Shown here: positions 36,722 through 43,916 of the stretch, in pieces
Layout: each line of letters opens with the position of its first letter
How positions within the stretch are numbered: position 1 is the stretch's first letter
DNA from: Deltaproteobacteria bacterium
Lineage (GTDB): Bacteria; Desulfobacterota; Desulfobacteria; Desulfobacterales; Desulfobacteraceae
Direction of reading: 5' to 3'
DNA length: 53,423 bases
Assembly: GCA_013151635.1 (NCBI GenBank)
Contig: JAADHV010000123.1
Coordinates: 1-53,423 of the forward strand
Made by a program: the position numbers and the translations under genes
Notes under the pieces: model-generated
Told to the model about the DNA's origin: nothing
The model's database searches: none
The model's input: only the letters and a program-made list of their open reading frames with translations

Positions 36722-37264
36722 CTAGTCCTTCTTTGACAACCGGGCAACACTATCCATTAATTTCTCAAGGCCGTATTTGCTGGCCAGTGATTCCAACCCG
36801 ATCTCCAATTCTTCCCGGTCTTCTTTTTCATCATCTTCTTCTATTTCCTCTTCCCTTTCCTTGTATGTCAGGGCATCAACCAGGCACCACTTTACACAAA
36901 GGGGTTCTTCTTCTCCTTCACACATATCGCATTTCAGGGGAAGGCCGGAGTCAGGTTCTTTGAACTCGTCCCTGGAAGGGCAGGAAGCCCTGCAAAAGGA
37001 ACACTCGTCATATTCTTTTCCGTCAATGGTGTACTTGTCCCTGCCTGCACATTCGGCCACAGCATATTCGCCCGCATATACAGGGACATAGACATCTCTT
37101 AACGGATCACGGACCACGCGGATACGGGATCTTGCAGGGTTATTGCTGCTGTATTTCGGTGCAGCGTGAAAACAAGAGCAGATAACCTCGCATGCCCGGC
37201 AGCCATTGCATTGGTTAACATCAATATTTATTGTTTTAATTATTTTCTTTTTTTTATCACCCAA
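36722..37264 (-). CDS. bamC: BamC: ferredoxin-like subunit of benzoyl-CoA reductase
   Basis: Iron-sulfur protein of 180 aa that forms the BC core with the tungsten subunit. Cysteine clusters are CNGCRACEVICSC (about residues 18-30), ECAGRDKY...ECSFCRASCP (about 70-92) and CDMCEGEEEPLCVKWC (about 110-125), enough for three [4Fe-4S] clusters. The C-terminal third is a highly acidic segment (EEEIEEDDEKEDREELE). It lies 21 bases after bamB. Confidence 0.9.
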   Translation of the reverse strand: MGDKKKKIIKTINIDVNQCNGCRACEVICSCFHAAPKYSSNNPARSRIRVVRDPLRDVYVPVYAGEYAVAECAGRDKYTIDGKEYDECSFCRASCPSRDEFKEPDSGLPLKCDMCEGEEEPLCVKWCLVDALTYKEREEEIEEDDEKEDREELEIGLESLASKYGLEKLMDSVARLSKKD

Positions 37265-37285
37265 GACTTACCCCCCCCCTCCAGT

Positions 37286-39307
37286 CTAATTTGTCTCTTT
37301 TCCGGCCAAAGCCTTTTTGGAAGAGGCATCTTTGGAAGGCATATCTTTGCCGTCCGTCAAGATACCCCTCTTTAAAAAATCTTCACTCACATAATCCAAA
37401 TCCAGTTCATGCAGGGCTTCTTTGGTCGGGATACCGTCATTATTCCACCCCTTGAGTTTGTAATACCCATCCAGGAGATCGTTTTCAAGTTCGGGAAATC
37501 TTTTTTTCCAATGATTTTCAGGCGGCTTCTCATCTTTTCTTCTCATGCCCCTTCTTATATTGATCGCCCTGACAAGAGTCCTGTATCTTTTGGCTGCTTT
37601 TGTCAATTTTTCTTCATCCATATCAATCCCTGCCCCTGATGAGATAAATTTCGGGTAATTGTGGATATGATACGGGGGTTTTAATGGGAATGATGATAAC
37701 CCGGCGCACTGGCCAAGAGCGTCATCAATGTAGTGCATCCTCTCCTGCCAGTCAACAATCTCACAAGTCATTTCAACCGTCGGGTAATATGGAATCGAAT
37801 TTTCTCCGCGCAGTTCCCAGTCCAGGAAATATTGCTTGAATTTTTCATCAGGGACCTGTATCCAATCCTTTACAAATTCTTCCCTCTGCTCTCTTGTCGG
37901 AAAAGGTGCCTGGGGAAACTGCCCTTCAATCTGGGTAATATTCATCTTTTCGCCGGTGGAATACATCAAAAAATAGATGGGATTCAGCATGGAAAGTTTT
38001 AGAGGCAGCTGCTCATGTTTCTTAATATTATTATGGGCGTAATTTTCTGCTCCGTTACCAATCTCTTTGGCCGCCCAATACGTGCCATTGGCCAGGACGT
38101 CTCCTATCCCTTCCCGCCTTACAATTTTATCAAGCAAATAGTAGAACCTGCCTTCGTTGTCCTCTGGCATTCCGGGGAAATCTTTTTTGGTTAAAATACC
38201 GTTTTCCAGAAGCTCAAGTGCAAATGCCATAACCTGCGGGGCTGAAAACCCGTCCACCCCATACTCTGTTGCACGCTGGGCTATTTTTAAACCAAAATCC
38301 AGGTCTGAAAATGCTCCCATTGTATAGGTAAGTTTGGTAAAACATTTCATCATGTATGTAGGAAACCCGGGCATGGAAATCGTTGCCCCGCATTTCATGG
38401 GACAGTTAAAGCAACTGATCAGCCTTGTCCTGGCATTTTCCATTGTCTTTTTCCACTGTTTTTTGACATCTTCGGTCCAGAAACCTTTTCGCCGCGTGCG
38501 TGAATTTCCCCACATGAAATTCTCGGTATGCCACTTTTCATCATGAACTTTCATCTCCTGGGGCGAACCAAGTCCTGACAGGATGGCCATTACACCCGGA
38601 ATTGGGTTTTCTTCCCGGAATTTTATATATTCCAGAACTTCGTTGCAAAGCCCCATGTATTCCTCTGGCCGGGCAACATTGATGTCCTTTGTTCCGCGAA
38701 CAACAATGGCTTTAACCCCTTTGTCGCCCATGACAGCCCCTATCCCGCCCCGGCTGGCACTGGATCTGCCCTGCTCAATGGAGGCATAATAAACCCTGTT
38801 TTCACCAGCCATGCCAATGGCGGCCACCTGTGCTTTTGGCTGATTCAGTTCCTTTTTGAGGATTTCTGCTGTTTCAATAGAACCTTTACCTTTTAAATGA
38901 GAGGCATCGCGTATTTCTACATTGTCATTATTTATCCACAAATAAACCAGGTCAGGGGACTTGCCGCGAAGGATCACTTTATCGAAACCCGCATATTTTA
39001 ATTCAGGTGCCCAGAACCCCCCCATCATTGAAAATGCCATCAACCTGGTCTGGGGAGAAATAGTGGAAACAATAGTACGGTTGCAGCCGGTAGCAGGTGT
39101 GCCGCATAAAAGCCCGGCGCCGAATATCAGCAGATTGTCAGGAGAAAAGGGTTCAACTTCAGGGGGAACCCTGTCCCACAGTATTTTGGCGTTAGTGCCC
39201 AGGCCTCCCAGGTAAAGCCCGGTTTCTCTTGGGTCAGTCGCTACCTTTTCGATGTTTCCCCGGGACAGATCAATTTCTAAATTAAACCCTGTCTCTGCGT
39301 ACCTCAT
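37286..39307 (-). CDS. bamB: BamB: tungsten-containing active-site subunit of class II benzoyl-CoA reductase
   Basis: Aldehyde:ferredoxin oxidoreductase-family enzyme, 673 aa, that reduces benzoyl-CoA to cyclohexa-1,5-diene-1-carbonyl-CoA at a tungsten-bis-pyranopterin site. The [4Fe-4S] ligands are Cys299, Cys302 and Cys306 (CFNCPMKC) plus Cys534 in DDALGQC. Cys322 (MMKCFTKL) falls at the number I remember for the tungsten ligand of the Geobacter BamB structure, and His260 at the number of its active-site histidine. The AOR segments GFDKVILRGKSP, RGGIGAVMGDKGVKAIVVRG and INIRRG are present. It is the first gene of the operon, with a strong promoter about 100 bases upstream. Confidence 0.95.
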   Translation of the reverse strand: MRYAETGFNLEIDLSRGNIEKVATDPRETGLYLGGLGTNAKILWDRVPPEVEPFSPDNLLIFGAGLLCGTPATGCNRTIVSTISPQTRLMAFSMMGGFWAPELKYAGFDKVILRGKSPDLVYLWINNDNVEIRDASHLKGKGSIETAEILKKELNQPKAQVAAIGMAGENRVYYASIEQGRSSASRGGIGAVMGDKGVKAIVVRGTKDINVARPEEYMGLCNEVLEYIKFREENPIPGVMAILSGLGSPQEMKVHDEKWHTENFMWGNSRTRRKGFWTEDVKKQWKKTMENARTRLISCFNCPMKCGATISMPGFPTYMMKCFTKLTYTMGAFSDLDFGLKIAQRATEYGVDGFSAPQVMAFALELLENGILTKKDFPGMPEDNEGRFYYLLDKIVRREGIGDVLANGTYWAAKEIGNGAENYAHNNIKKHEQLPLKLSMLNPIYFLMYSTGEKMNITQIEGQFPQAPFPTREQREEFVKDWIQVPDEKFKQYFLDWELRGENSIPYYPTVEMTCEIVDWQERMHYIDDALGQCAGLSSFPLKPPYHIHNYPKFISSGAGIDMDEEKLTKAAKRYRTLVRAINIRRGMRRKDEKPPENHWKKRFPELENDLLDGYYKLKGWNNDGIPTKEALHELDLDYVSEDFLKRGILTDGKDMPSKDASSKKALAGKETN

Positions 39308-39393
39308 TTTTTTCCCCTTCTATATATCCATGCCATAAGTTCAGGGCCAGCAAGCCTTTAATACCGGATGAAAAAATTATCTTTATCACTCGG

Positions 39394-39428
39394 TACAATG
39401 TGACTATATATAAGCTATATCATAACTA
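39394..39428 (-). repeat. TATAGCT regulatory element, copy a (bam promoter)
   Basis: A 35-base stretch on the minus strand with TAGTTA, TATAGCT, TATAGT and ACATTGTA in that order. It agrees with the element at the dctP promoter (40792-40828) at about 29 of 35 aligned positions, the latter having two extra bases. It covers the spacer and -10 box of the bam promoter. Confidence 0.65.
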
Positions 39429-39436
39429 CGTGTCAA
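39408..39436 (-). promoter_or_regulatory. Sigma-70 promoter of the bam operon
   Basis: Minus-strand TTGACA (39436-39431), a 17-base spacer and TTATAT (39413-39408). The -10 box ends about 100 bases before the bamB start. The core looks strong, so control by a repressor bound to the overlapping TATAGCT element is plausible. Confidence 0.7.
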
Positions 39437-39579
39437 GAAAAAATCTAAGCTTTTTCAGAACCTGTTTTATTTTTTTTAAAACCGCTATGGCTCTCATTTC
39501 ACTTGTTAAACAGGACGCTCATGATCATGCGCAAGCCAGGCGGCAGGCAGGCAGGGGGAGGTGAGAGGGTTAATAAAAA

Positions 39580-40032
39580 TCAAATATCCAGCTCAAGATT
39601 TATCATATCACCTTTCTGGAAACCCAAGTTGTTAAAAAATTTCAAGAGAACCCAGTCCCGCCGCGTTACAAACGTGGTTATTGTATCCACACCCAGTTTC
39701 TTCAAGTTATCAGTCATTTCAGCGAACAGGCTCCTTGCAATGCCTTTCCTTTGGTAGTCAGGGTCTACACCAATGGTATCAACCCATCCAATGTTTTCAG
39801 GAACACCATACTCCCACCTGCTTGCACCACCTATAATAAAACCTGCGACCTTGCCGTCCAATTGGGCGACAAGACAGGAAAACTGCGAGCGTTTTTCCAG
39901 TGACTCAAGCTTCATTTCCCAATATTGGGGCCTTGGTTTTCCCAGAACCTTGATGTCTATTTCAACTATCCGGTCCAGATCCGAGGGAGCCATTGTTCGA
40001 ATAACAGGTGAGCCAGAAGATCCATTACTCAT
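39580..40032 (-). CDS. GNAT-family N-acetyltransferase
   Basis: Acetyl-CoA-dependent acetyltransferase, 150 aa, single GNAT domain: VAGFIIGG (about residues 61-68), then the acetyl-CoA loop GVDPDYQRKGIARSLFAEM (about 88-106) with the Q/RxxGxG/A signature, and a C-terminal NLGFQKGD. The acceptor is unknown. It lies between bamB and a small AbrB-like gene on the same strand. It might modify proteins of the pathway, because acyl-CoA-rich metabolism often involves protein acylation, but nothing in the sequence shows this. GGAGGG lies just before the ATG. Confidence 0.85.
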   Translation of the reverse strand: MSNGSSGSPVIRTMAPSDLDRIVEIDIKVLGKPRPQYWEMKLESLEKRSQFSCLVAQLDGKVAGFIIGGASRWEYGVPENIGWVDTIGVDPDYQRKGIARSLFAEMTDNLKKLGVDTITTFVTRRDWVLLKFFNNLGFQKGDMINLELDI

Positions 40033-40142
40033 ATTACCCTCCTCATTTATTTATAGAATCAATTTTTAATAAAATTATTCACCAGGAAACATGCAAAGTT
40101 TATCATATAAAATCTGTCATGTCCAAAAACCGTGGATTTATT

Positions 40143-40322
40143 TTAACATTTCACCACTTTAACTTTTGTCCCTATCCATTCAGGCGGCAGGTAAACCCTT
40201 CCACTGTTCCCACTGGAATTAACAGTTTTTTCAATCATTTCTTCACCATAGATTTCAAATTTCACCTTGCGGCGGGAATAATCATCTTCATATCCATCAT
40301 TTTTTTCATTGTCAACCGGCAT
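40143..40322 (-). CDS. Small DUF2080/AbrB-like protein
   Basis: A 59-aa protein with RRKVKFEIYGEEMIEKTV followed by SGNSGRVYLPPEWIGTKVKVV (about residues 37-57). The latter looks like the swapped-hairpin core of AbrB/SpoVT DNA-binding proteins. The whole resembles small 'transposon-encoded' DUF2080 proteins known mainly from archaea. I chose the ATG at 40322 because AGGAG lies ten bases upstream; the TTG at 40331 is too close to it. It has its own promoter carrying a TATAGCT element, so it is a candidate local regulator of bam and the TRAP transporter. No transposase is nearby. Confidence 0.65.
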   Translation of the reverse strand: MPVDNEKNDGYEDDYSRRKVKFEIYGEEMIEKTVNSSGNSGRVYLPPEWIGTKVKVVKC

Positions 40323-40383
40323 GACGCTCAAACTCCTGTTGCAAACTTTAAGAATAAGACATAGCTCAAGCTATTATTTAAGT

Positions 40384-40413
40384 ACTAAATAGTTATATTG
40401 CAGCTATATGTCA
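40384..40413 (-). repeat. TATAGCT regulatory element, copy c
   Basis: Thirty bases beginning GACATATAGCT on the minus strand. They match copy d (40628-40657) at 24 of 30 positions and overlap the promoter of the DUF2080-like gene. Confidence 0.6.
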
Positions 40414-40414
40414 A
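40386..40414 (-). promoter_or_regulatory. Promoter of the DUF2080-like gene
   Basis: Minus-strand TTGACA (40414-40409), a 17-base spacer and TATTTA (40391-40386), about 64 bases before the ATG at 40322. The GNAT gene may be read from it as well. Confidence 0.65.
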
Positions 40415-40530
40415 GAATTTATTTAATTTATTTAGTATAGGTCATCATCTAATAAATAAGGGCAGGGTGTCATATATTTGGAAAACAAGAAAAAAATTAA
40501 GATAGTTAACTTGAACTGATATTTATATAT

Positions 40531-40546
40531 TAGTTGATATATCAAC
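40531..40546. repeat. Palindromic operator candidate, copy 1
   Basis: TAGTTGATATATCAAC, containing the perfect 14-bp palindrome GTTGATATATCAAC (16 bp perfect here: AGTTGATATATCAACT at 40532-40547). It recurs at 40709-40724. The form fits a dimeric helix-turn-helix regulator (TetR or MarR type). The 2-base centre excludes an FNR box, which needs four. Confidence 0.7.
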
Positions 40547-40627
40547 TTTATTGTAATTTTACCATGTCAGGGTAAAAAATCTGGTACCCGTTGAGGCAAT
40601 ACTGCCTTGACGCTTTTGCCATGTGAT

Positions 40628-40657
40628 TAATAAATAACCATATTATAGCTATATGTC
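40628..40657 (-). repeat. TATAGCT regulatory element, copy d
   Basis: Thirty bases beginning GACATATAGCT on the minus strand, 24 of 30 identical to copy c. Here AGGACA stands where copy c has TTGACA, so it is not a promoter copy. Confidence 0.55.
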
Positions 40658-40708
40658 CTATTAGGTTTGAACTTAGCCAGACACTGCCTCTTTTTTGCCT
40701 TTAAAGAA

Positions 40709-40724
40709 TAGTTGATATATCAAC
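40709..40724. repeat. Palindromic operator candidate, copy 2
   Basis: TAGTTGATATATCAAC, identical over 16 bases to copy 1. The centre-to-centre distance of 178 bp is close to 17 turns of B-DNA. This copy ends 42 bases before the dctP -35 box. Confidence 0.7.
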
Positions 40725-40765
40725 GGCATAGTTTCTTTTTTTATTTTCCAAATCCAATTTTTTCC

Positions 40766-40795
40766 TTGACATGGTTTCTTTCTTTTAAATATAGT
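40766..40795 (+). promoter_or_regulatory. Promoter of the TRAP transporter operon
   Basis: TTGACA (40766-40771), an 18-base spacer and TATAGT (40790-40795). The leader before dctP is about 155 bases long and contains the shared TATAGCT element and a strong Shine-Dalgarno-like sequence. Confidence 0.7.
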
Positions 40796-40828
40796 TACTT
40801 ATTATAGCTGATTTATAGTTACATTGTA
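40792..40828 (+). repeat. TATAGCT regulatory element, copy b (dctP promoter)
   Basis: Contains TAGTTA, TATAGCT, TATAGT and ACATTGTA in the same order as the bam promoter copy. It starts in the -10 box and runs into the transcribed region. Its end overlaps the inverted repeat GTTACATTGTAAC (40818-40830). Confidence 0.65.
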
Positions 40829-40850
40829 ACACTATTACTTAATTTTCTGT

Positions 40851-40862
40851 GAAAGGAGGTGA
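40851..40862 (+). promoter_or_regulatory. Orphan 12-base Shine-Dalgarno sequence in the dctP leader
   Basis: GAAAGGAGGTGA is fully complementary to the usual 3' end of 16S rRNA, yet no start codon follows at a usable distance. The real dctP ribosome site is AGGAGGT at 40943-40949. It resembles the STAB-SD elements that protect some mRNAs. Confidence 0.5.
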
Positions 40863-40956
40863 AACCCCGGCTAAAACGAATAGTTGCATTTTTCAAATCA
40901 CAGGGTCTCAAGTTAATTTTTGGCTCCGTTACAAACACTTTTAGGAGGTCAACAAA

Positions 40957-41952
40957 ATGAAAAGAATCACCTTTCTGACTTTTTTGTTTTTTTGTTTCAG
41001 TGCATTTTTTGTTTTCAACGCAAGTGCAAAAACCCAACTCACCTACGCCAACTTTTTTCCCCCGACACATATTCAAAGTAAACTTGCAGAAAGCTGGTGC
41101 AGAGAAGTAGAAAAAAGAACCAACGGCGAAATCAGTATTAAATATTTTCCTGCAGGCACCTTGTTAAAAGCCCCTCAAACTTATGACGGCGTTGTTCAGG
41201 GGATTGCAGATATCGGTATGACTGTTCTTGCTTATTCAAGGGGACGTTTCCCGGTGGCATCCGCCATTGACCTTCCGCTGGGCTACAAAAGCGGCGTACA
41301 GGCAACAAGGGTCGCCAATGCTGTTTTAAACAAATTCCACCCCAAGGAATTTAATGATTCAAAAATTATGTTTCTCCATGCTCATGGCCCAGGACTGATC
41401 CATACCCGCAACAAACCTGTTTACACCATGGCAGACCTGAAAGGCCTTAAACTCAGAGGAACCGGAACAAGTGGCCTCGTCGCCGCCGCCCTTGGTGCCT
41501 CTCCTGTTGGTAAATCCATGAGAGAATGCTACCAGATGCTTCAAAAAGGCGTTGTTGACGGATCACTCCATCCAATGGAATCAAATAAAGGATGGAAACT
41601 GGGCGAAGTTGTTCATTACCTGACTTTGAATTATTCAACAGCCTATACCACCACATTTGCTGTTTTCATGAACAAAGACAAATGGAACAAATTGACCCCG
41701 GCCCAGCAGAAAACCATAAAAGATATCAATGCAGAATGGTCTGTAAAACATGGCGAAGCCTGGGATGCTGCTGACAAAGCAGGTCTTGCGTTCTTTAAAT
41801 CCAAAGGCGGAAAAGTGATCACCCTTTCTGACGCTGAATCCAAAAAATGGAAAGCTGCTGTTGCTCCTGTAATCGATGGATACATCAAAAAAGCAGATGC
41901 AAAAGGCATTGACGGAAAAGCTGTTGTGGATTTCATCAAAGCCAACATGTAA
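40957..41952 (+). CDS. dctP: TRAP transporter substrate-binding protein DctP
   Basis: Periplasmic solute receptor of a TRAP transporter, 331 aa, with a signal peptide (residues 1-24, ending ASA). Family features: TYANFFPPTHIQSKLAESWCREVEKRTNGEI near the N-terminus; the DLKGLKLRGTG segment (about 166-176), whose arginine normally binds a carboxylate; and the YQMLQKGVVDGSLHPMESNKGWKLGEV region. AGGAGGT seven bases before the ATG supports the start. The receptor should bind an organic acid. The shared promoter elements with the bam operon point to an aromatic acid such as benzoate. Confidence 0.92.
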   Translation: MKRITFLTFLFFCFSAFFVFNASAKTQLTYANFFPPTHIQSKLAESWCREVEKRTNGEISIKYFPAGTLLKAPQTYDGVVQGIADIGMTVLAYSRGRFPVASAIDLPLGYKSGVQATRVANAVLNKFHPKEFNDSKIMFLHAHGPGLIHTRNKPVYTMADLKGLKLRGTGTSGLVAAALGASPVGKSMRECYQMLQKGVVDGSLHPMESNKGWKLGEVVHYLTLNYSTAYTTTFAVFMNKDKWNKLTPAQQKTIKDINAEWSVKHGEAWDAADKAGLAFFKSKGGKVITLSDAESKKWKAAVAPVIDGYIKKADAKGIDGKAVVDFIKANM

Positions 41953-41968
41953 TAATAAGCATTAACTC

Positions 41969-42016
41969 ATCAATAAATGACCGGCCTTTTTGTATTAAAG
42001 CCGGTCATTTATTGAT
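41969..42016 (+). other. Perfect 17-bp hairpin between dctP and dctQ
   Basis: ATCAATAAATGACCGGC (41969-41985) pairs perfectly with 42000-42016 around a 14-base loop. No T-run follows the stem, so it is more likely an mRNA processing or stabilising element than a terminator. Confidence 0.75.
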
Positions 42017-42045
42017 ATGGATTTAGTTTATAATCAGGATATTTT

Positions 42046-42540
42046 ATGAGCATTTTTTCCAAAGGACTGGACAAATTTTCCGGTCTGTTAAAAGTAATTG
42101 GCGGTGTTGCCCTGACCGGCATGATGCTGCTGACTGTTGTTGATGTTATCGGCCGTTTTTTCAAGCATCCTATCTTCGGCTCTGTTGAACTTGTCGGTTT
42201 CCTGGCCACAATTGTGGTTGCCGCGGCCTTACCTTATACCTATAAGGTTGATGGTCACGTTGGCGTGGAAATCCTGGTACGCCTGCTGTCTGAAAAAACA
42301 CAATTGATCATTGATATTTTTACCCGCACATTAAGCTTTGCCCTTTTCAGTATTGTGACCTGGCAGATGTTTCTTTATGCCAGGGACATACACAAGACAG
42401 GAGAAGTCTCAATGAACCTTGAGTTTCCCATTTATTACATTATATATCTGCTGTCTTTCGGGTTATTTATCTTTTCTATTACCATACTTGAGTCTATTTT
42501 TAAAAACATTAAGCAATTGAAAGAATTAAAAACAAAATGA
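42046..42540 (+). CDS. dctQ: TRAP transporter small permease DctQ
   Basis: Small membrane subunit of 164 aa with four hydrophobic spans at about residues 17-37, 50-70, 90-115 and 130-150. The segment VDVIGRFFKHPIFGSVELVGFLATIVVAAALPYTYKVDGHVGVEIL (about 27-73) is the usual DctQ signature. AGGA seven bases before the ATG supports the start. Its stop overlaps the dctM start by four bases. Confidence 0.92.
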   Translation: MSIFSKGLDKFSGLLKVIGGVALTGMMLLTVVDVIGRFFKHPIFGSVELVGFLATIVVAAALPYTYKVDGHVGVEILVRLLSEKTQLIIDIFTRTLSFALFSIVTWQMFLYARDIHKTGEVSMNLEFPIYYIIYLLSFGLFIFSITILESIFKNIKQLKELKTK

Positions 42541-43853
42541 GTCCAACTATTATTGGCATAATCGGTGTTGTAATCATGATCCTTTTGTTTCTGACAAGAA
42601 TGCCTGTTGCATTTGTCATGGCCATAGTAGGCTTTGTTGGATTCAGTATAATGATCACCTCTAATGCAGGCCTGGTTCTTTTATCCAGAAATGTGTATGA
42701 AGTTTTCGGATCATACGATTTGACAACAATCCCCTTATTTATCCTCATGGGGCAACTCGGGTTTAACTCGGGAATCAGCAAGCGTCTTTATGATGTCGGT
42801 TACAAATTCCTGGGAAGCACCAGGGGTGGACTTGCCATGGCAACAGTCTCAGCATGTACGGCCTTTGGTGCTGTATGCGGTTCCAGCCCTGCCACAGCAG
42901 CTACCATGGCTACAGTTGGTCTTCCAGAGATGAAACGCTACAATTATGCTGATGAACTTGCTACGGGCTGTGTTGCATCCGGCGGCGGAATCGGCATGAT
43001 CATGCCCCCAAGTGTAGTCCTGATTATATATGGTATCCTTACTGAGCAATCCATAGGAGCATTATTTGTTGCCGGGATTTTTCCTGCCCTGCTTGTCACC
43101 ATTCTTTTCATAATTTCCATTTATATTAAGTGCCGCATTAACCCTGAACAGGGACCCTGCGGTGAAAAATTCACCTGGGCGGAAAAATTCAAGGCTTTAC
43201 TGGGCTTAGGTGAAACCCTGGCAGTATTTACCCTTGTAATCGGTGGTATCTTCATCGGTCTTTTTACGCCGACAGAGGCGGCTGCAATCGGTGCTTTCGG
43301 TATTCTTATCATTGCGGTCGTCAGAAAGCAGATCACCTGGGCCGGATTTTACAAATCCTTAAAGGAGACATTAAGAACATCGTGCATGGTGATGATGCTC
43401 ATTGCCGGTGCTGTTATTTTTGGAAAATTTTTAGCCGTCACAAGAATACCCTTTGAAATAGCAGGGTGGGTCAGCAGACTTCAAATGGCACCCTACCTGG
43501 TCATGGCGGTTATCATCATGATATACTTCTTTGGCGGGTGCTTTATGGACGCCCTGGCTTTTGTCACCTTGACCGTTCCTATCTTTTTCCCGGTTGTCAT
43601 GGGACTTGGCTATGACCCCATCTGGTTTGGTATTATCATCGTTATGGTAACTGAAATGGGGGTTATTACACCGCCGGTCGGCATTAACGTGTATGTCGTC
43701 TATGGGGTTGCAAAAAATGTATTGGAACAAGAAATCCCTCTGGAAAAAATATTCAAGGGAATTTTTCCTTTCCTCCTTGCTGTTATTGTGGGTGTGATCA
43801 TCCTGATCATCTTCCCGGAAATCATACTCTATCTGCCCAACCTCATGTATTGA
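42537..43853 (+). CDS. dctM: TRAP transporter large permease DctM
   Basis: Large membrane subunit of 438 aa with about twelve hydrophobic spans; it catalyses sodium-coupled uptake. The typical DctM stretches are present: TIPLFILMGQLGFNSGISKRLYDVGYKFLG (about residues 62-91), AFGAVCGSSPATAATMATVGLPEMKRYNY, GGGIGMIMPPSVVLIIYGILTEQSIG, FTPTEAAAIGAFG, and VTEMGVITPPVGINVYVV (about 372-389). It is coupled to dctQ by an ATGA overlap and followed by a strong terminator. Confidence 0.95.
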   Translation: MSPTIIGIIGVVIMILLFLTRMPVAFVMAIVGFVGFSIMITSNAGLVLLSRNVYEVFGSYDLTTIPLFILMGQLGFNSGISKRLYDVGYKFLGSTRGGLAMATVSACTAFGAVCGSSPATAATMATVGLPEMKRYNYADELATGCVASGGGIGMIMPPSVVLIIYGILTEQSIGALFVAGIFPALLVTILFIISIYIKCRINPEQGPCGEKFTWAEKFKALLGLGETLAVFTLVIGGIFIGLFTPTEAAAIGAFGILIIAVVRKQITWAGFYKSLKETLRTSCMVMMLIAGAVIFGKFLAVTRIPFEIAGWVSRLQMAPYLVMAVIIMIYFFGGCFMDALAFVTLTVPIFFPVVMGLGYDPIWFGIIIVMVTEMGVITPPVGINVYVVYGVAKNVLEQEIPLEKIFKGIFPFLLAVIVGVIILIIFPEIILYLPNLMY

Positions 43854-43874
43854 CCAGGATTGAAAAAATTTCAC

Positions 43875-43913
43875 GCCCCCATTTGGACCAGGTTCAAATG
43901 GGGGTGTTTTTTT
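43875..43913 (+). terminator. Rho-independent terminator after dctM
   Basis: GCCCCCATTTG (43875-43885) pairs with 43895-43905 (one G-U) around a 9-base loop, followed by seven T at 43907-43913. On the minus strand the stem is followed closely by six T, so it may also end the convergent acyltransferase gene. Confidence 0.9.
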
Positions 43914-43916
43914 GTC

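Noticed and set aside
40143-40322. A mobile element around the DUF2080-like gene
   Set aside because: No transposase, terminal inverted repeats or target duplications were seen nearby.
40533-40546. FNR/CRP box
   Set aside because: FNR sites need four bases between TTGAT and ATCAA; here there are two.
40859-40960. A 33-codon frame starting GTG just before dctP and ending in an ATGA overlap with it
   Set aside because: The GTG lies within the Shine-Dalgarno-like sequence itself, so a ribosome cannot use both; no other start is available.
40819-41076. Minus-strand 85-codon frame across the dctP leader and start
   Set aside because: It runs antisense to the dctP signal peptide, has no ribosome site and has no recognisable protein features.
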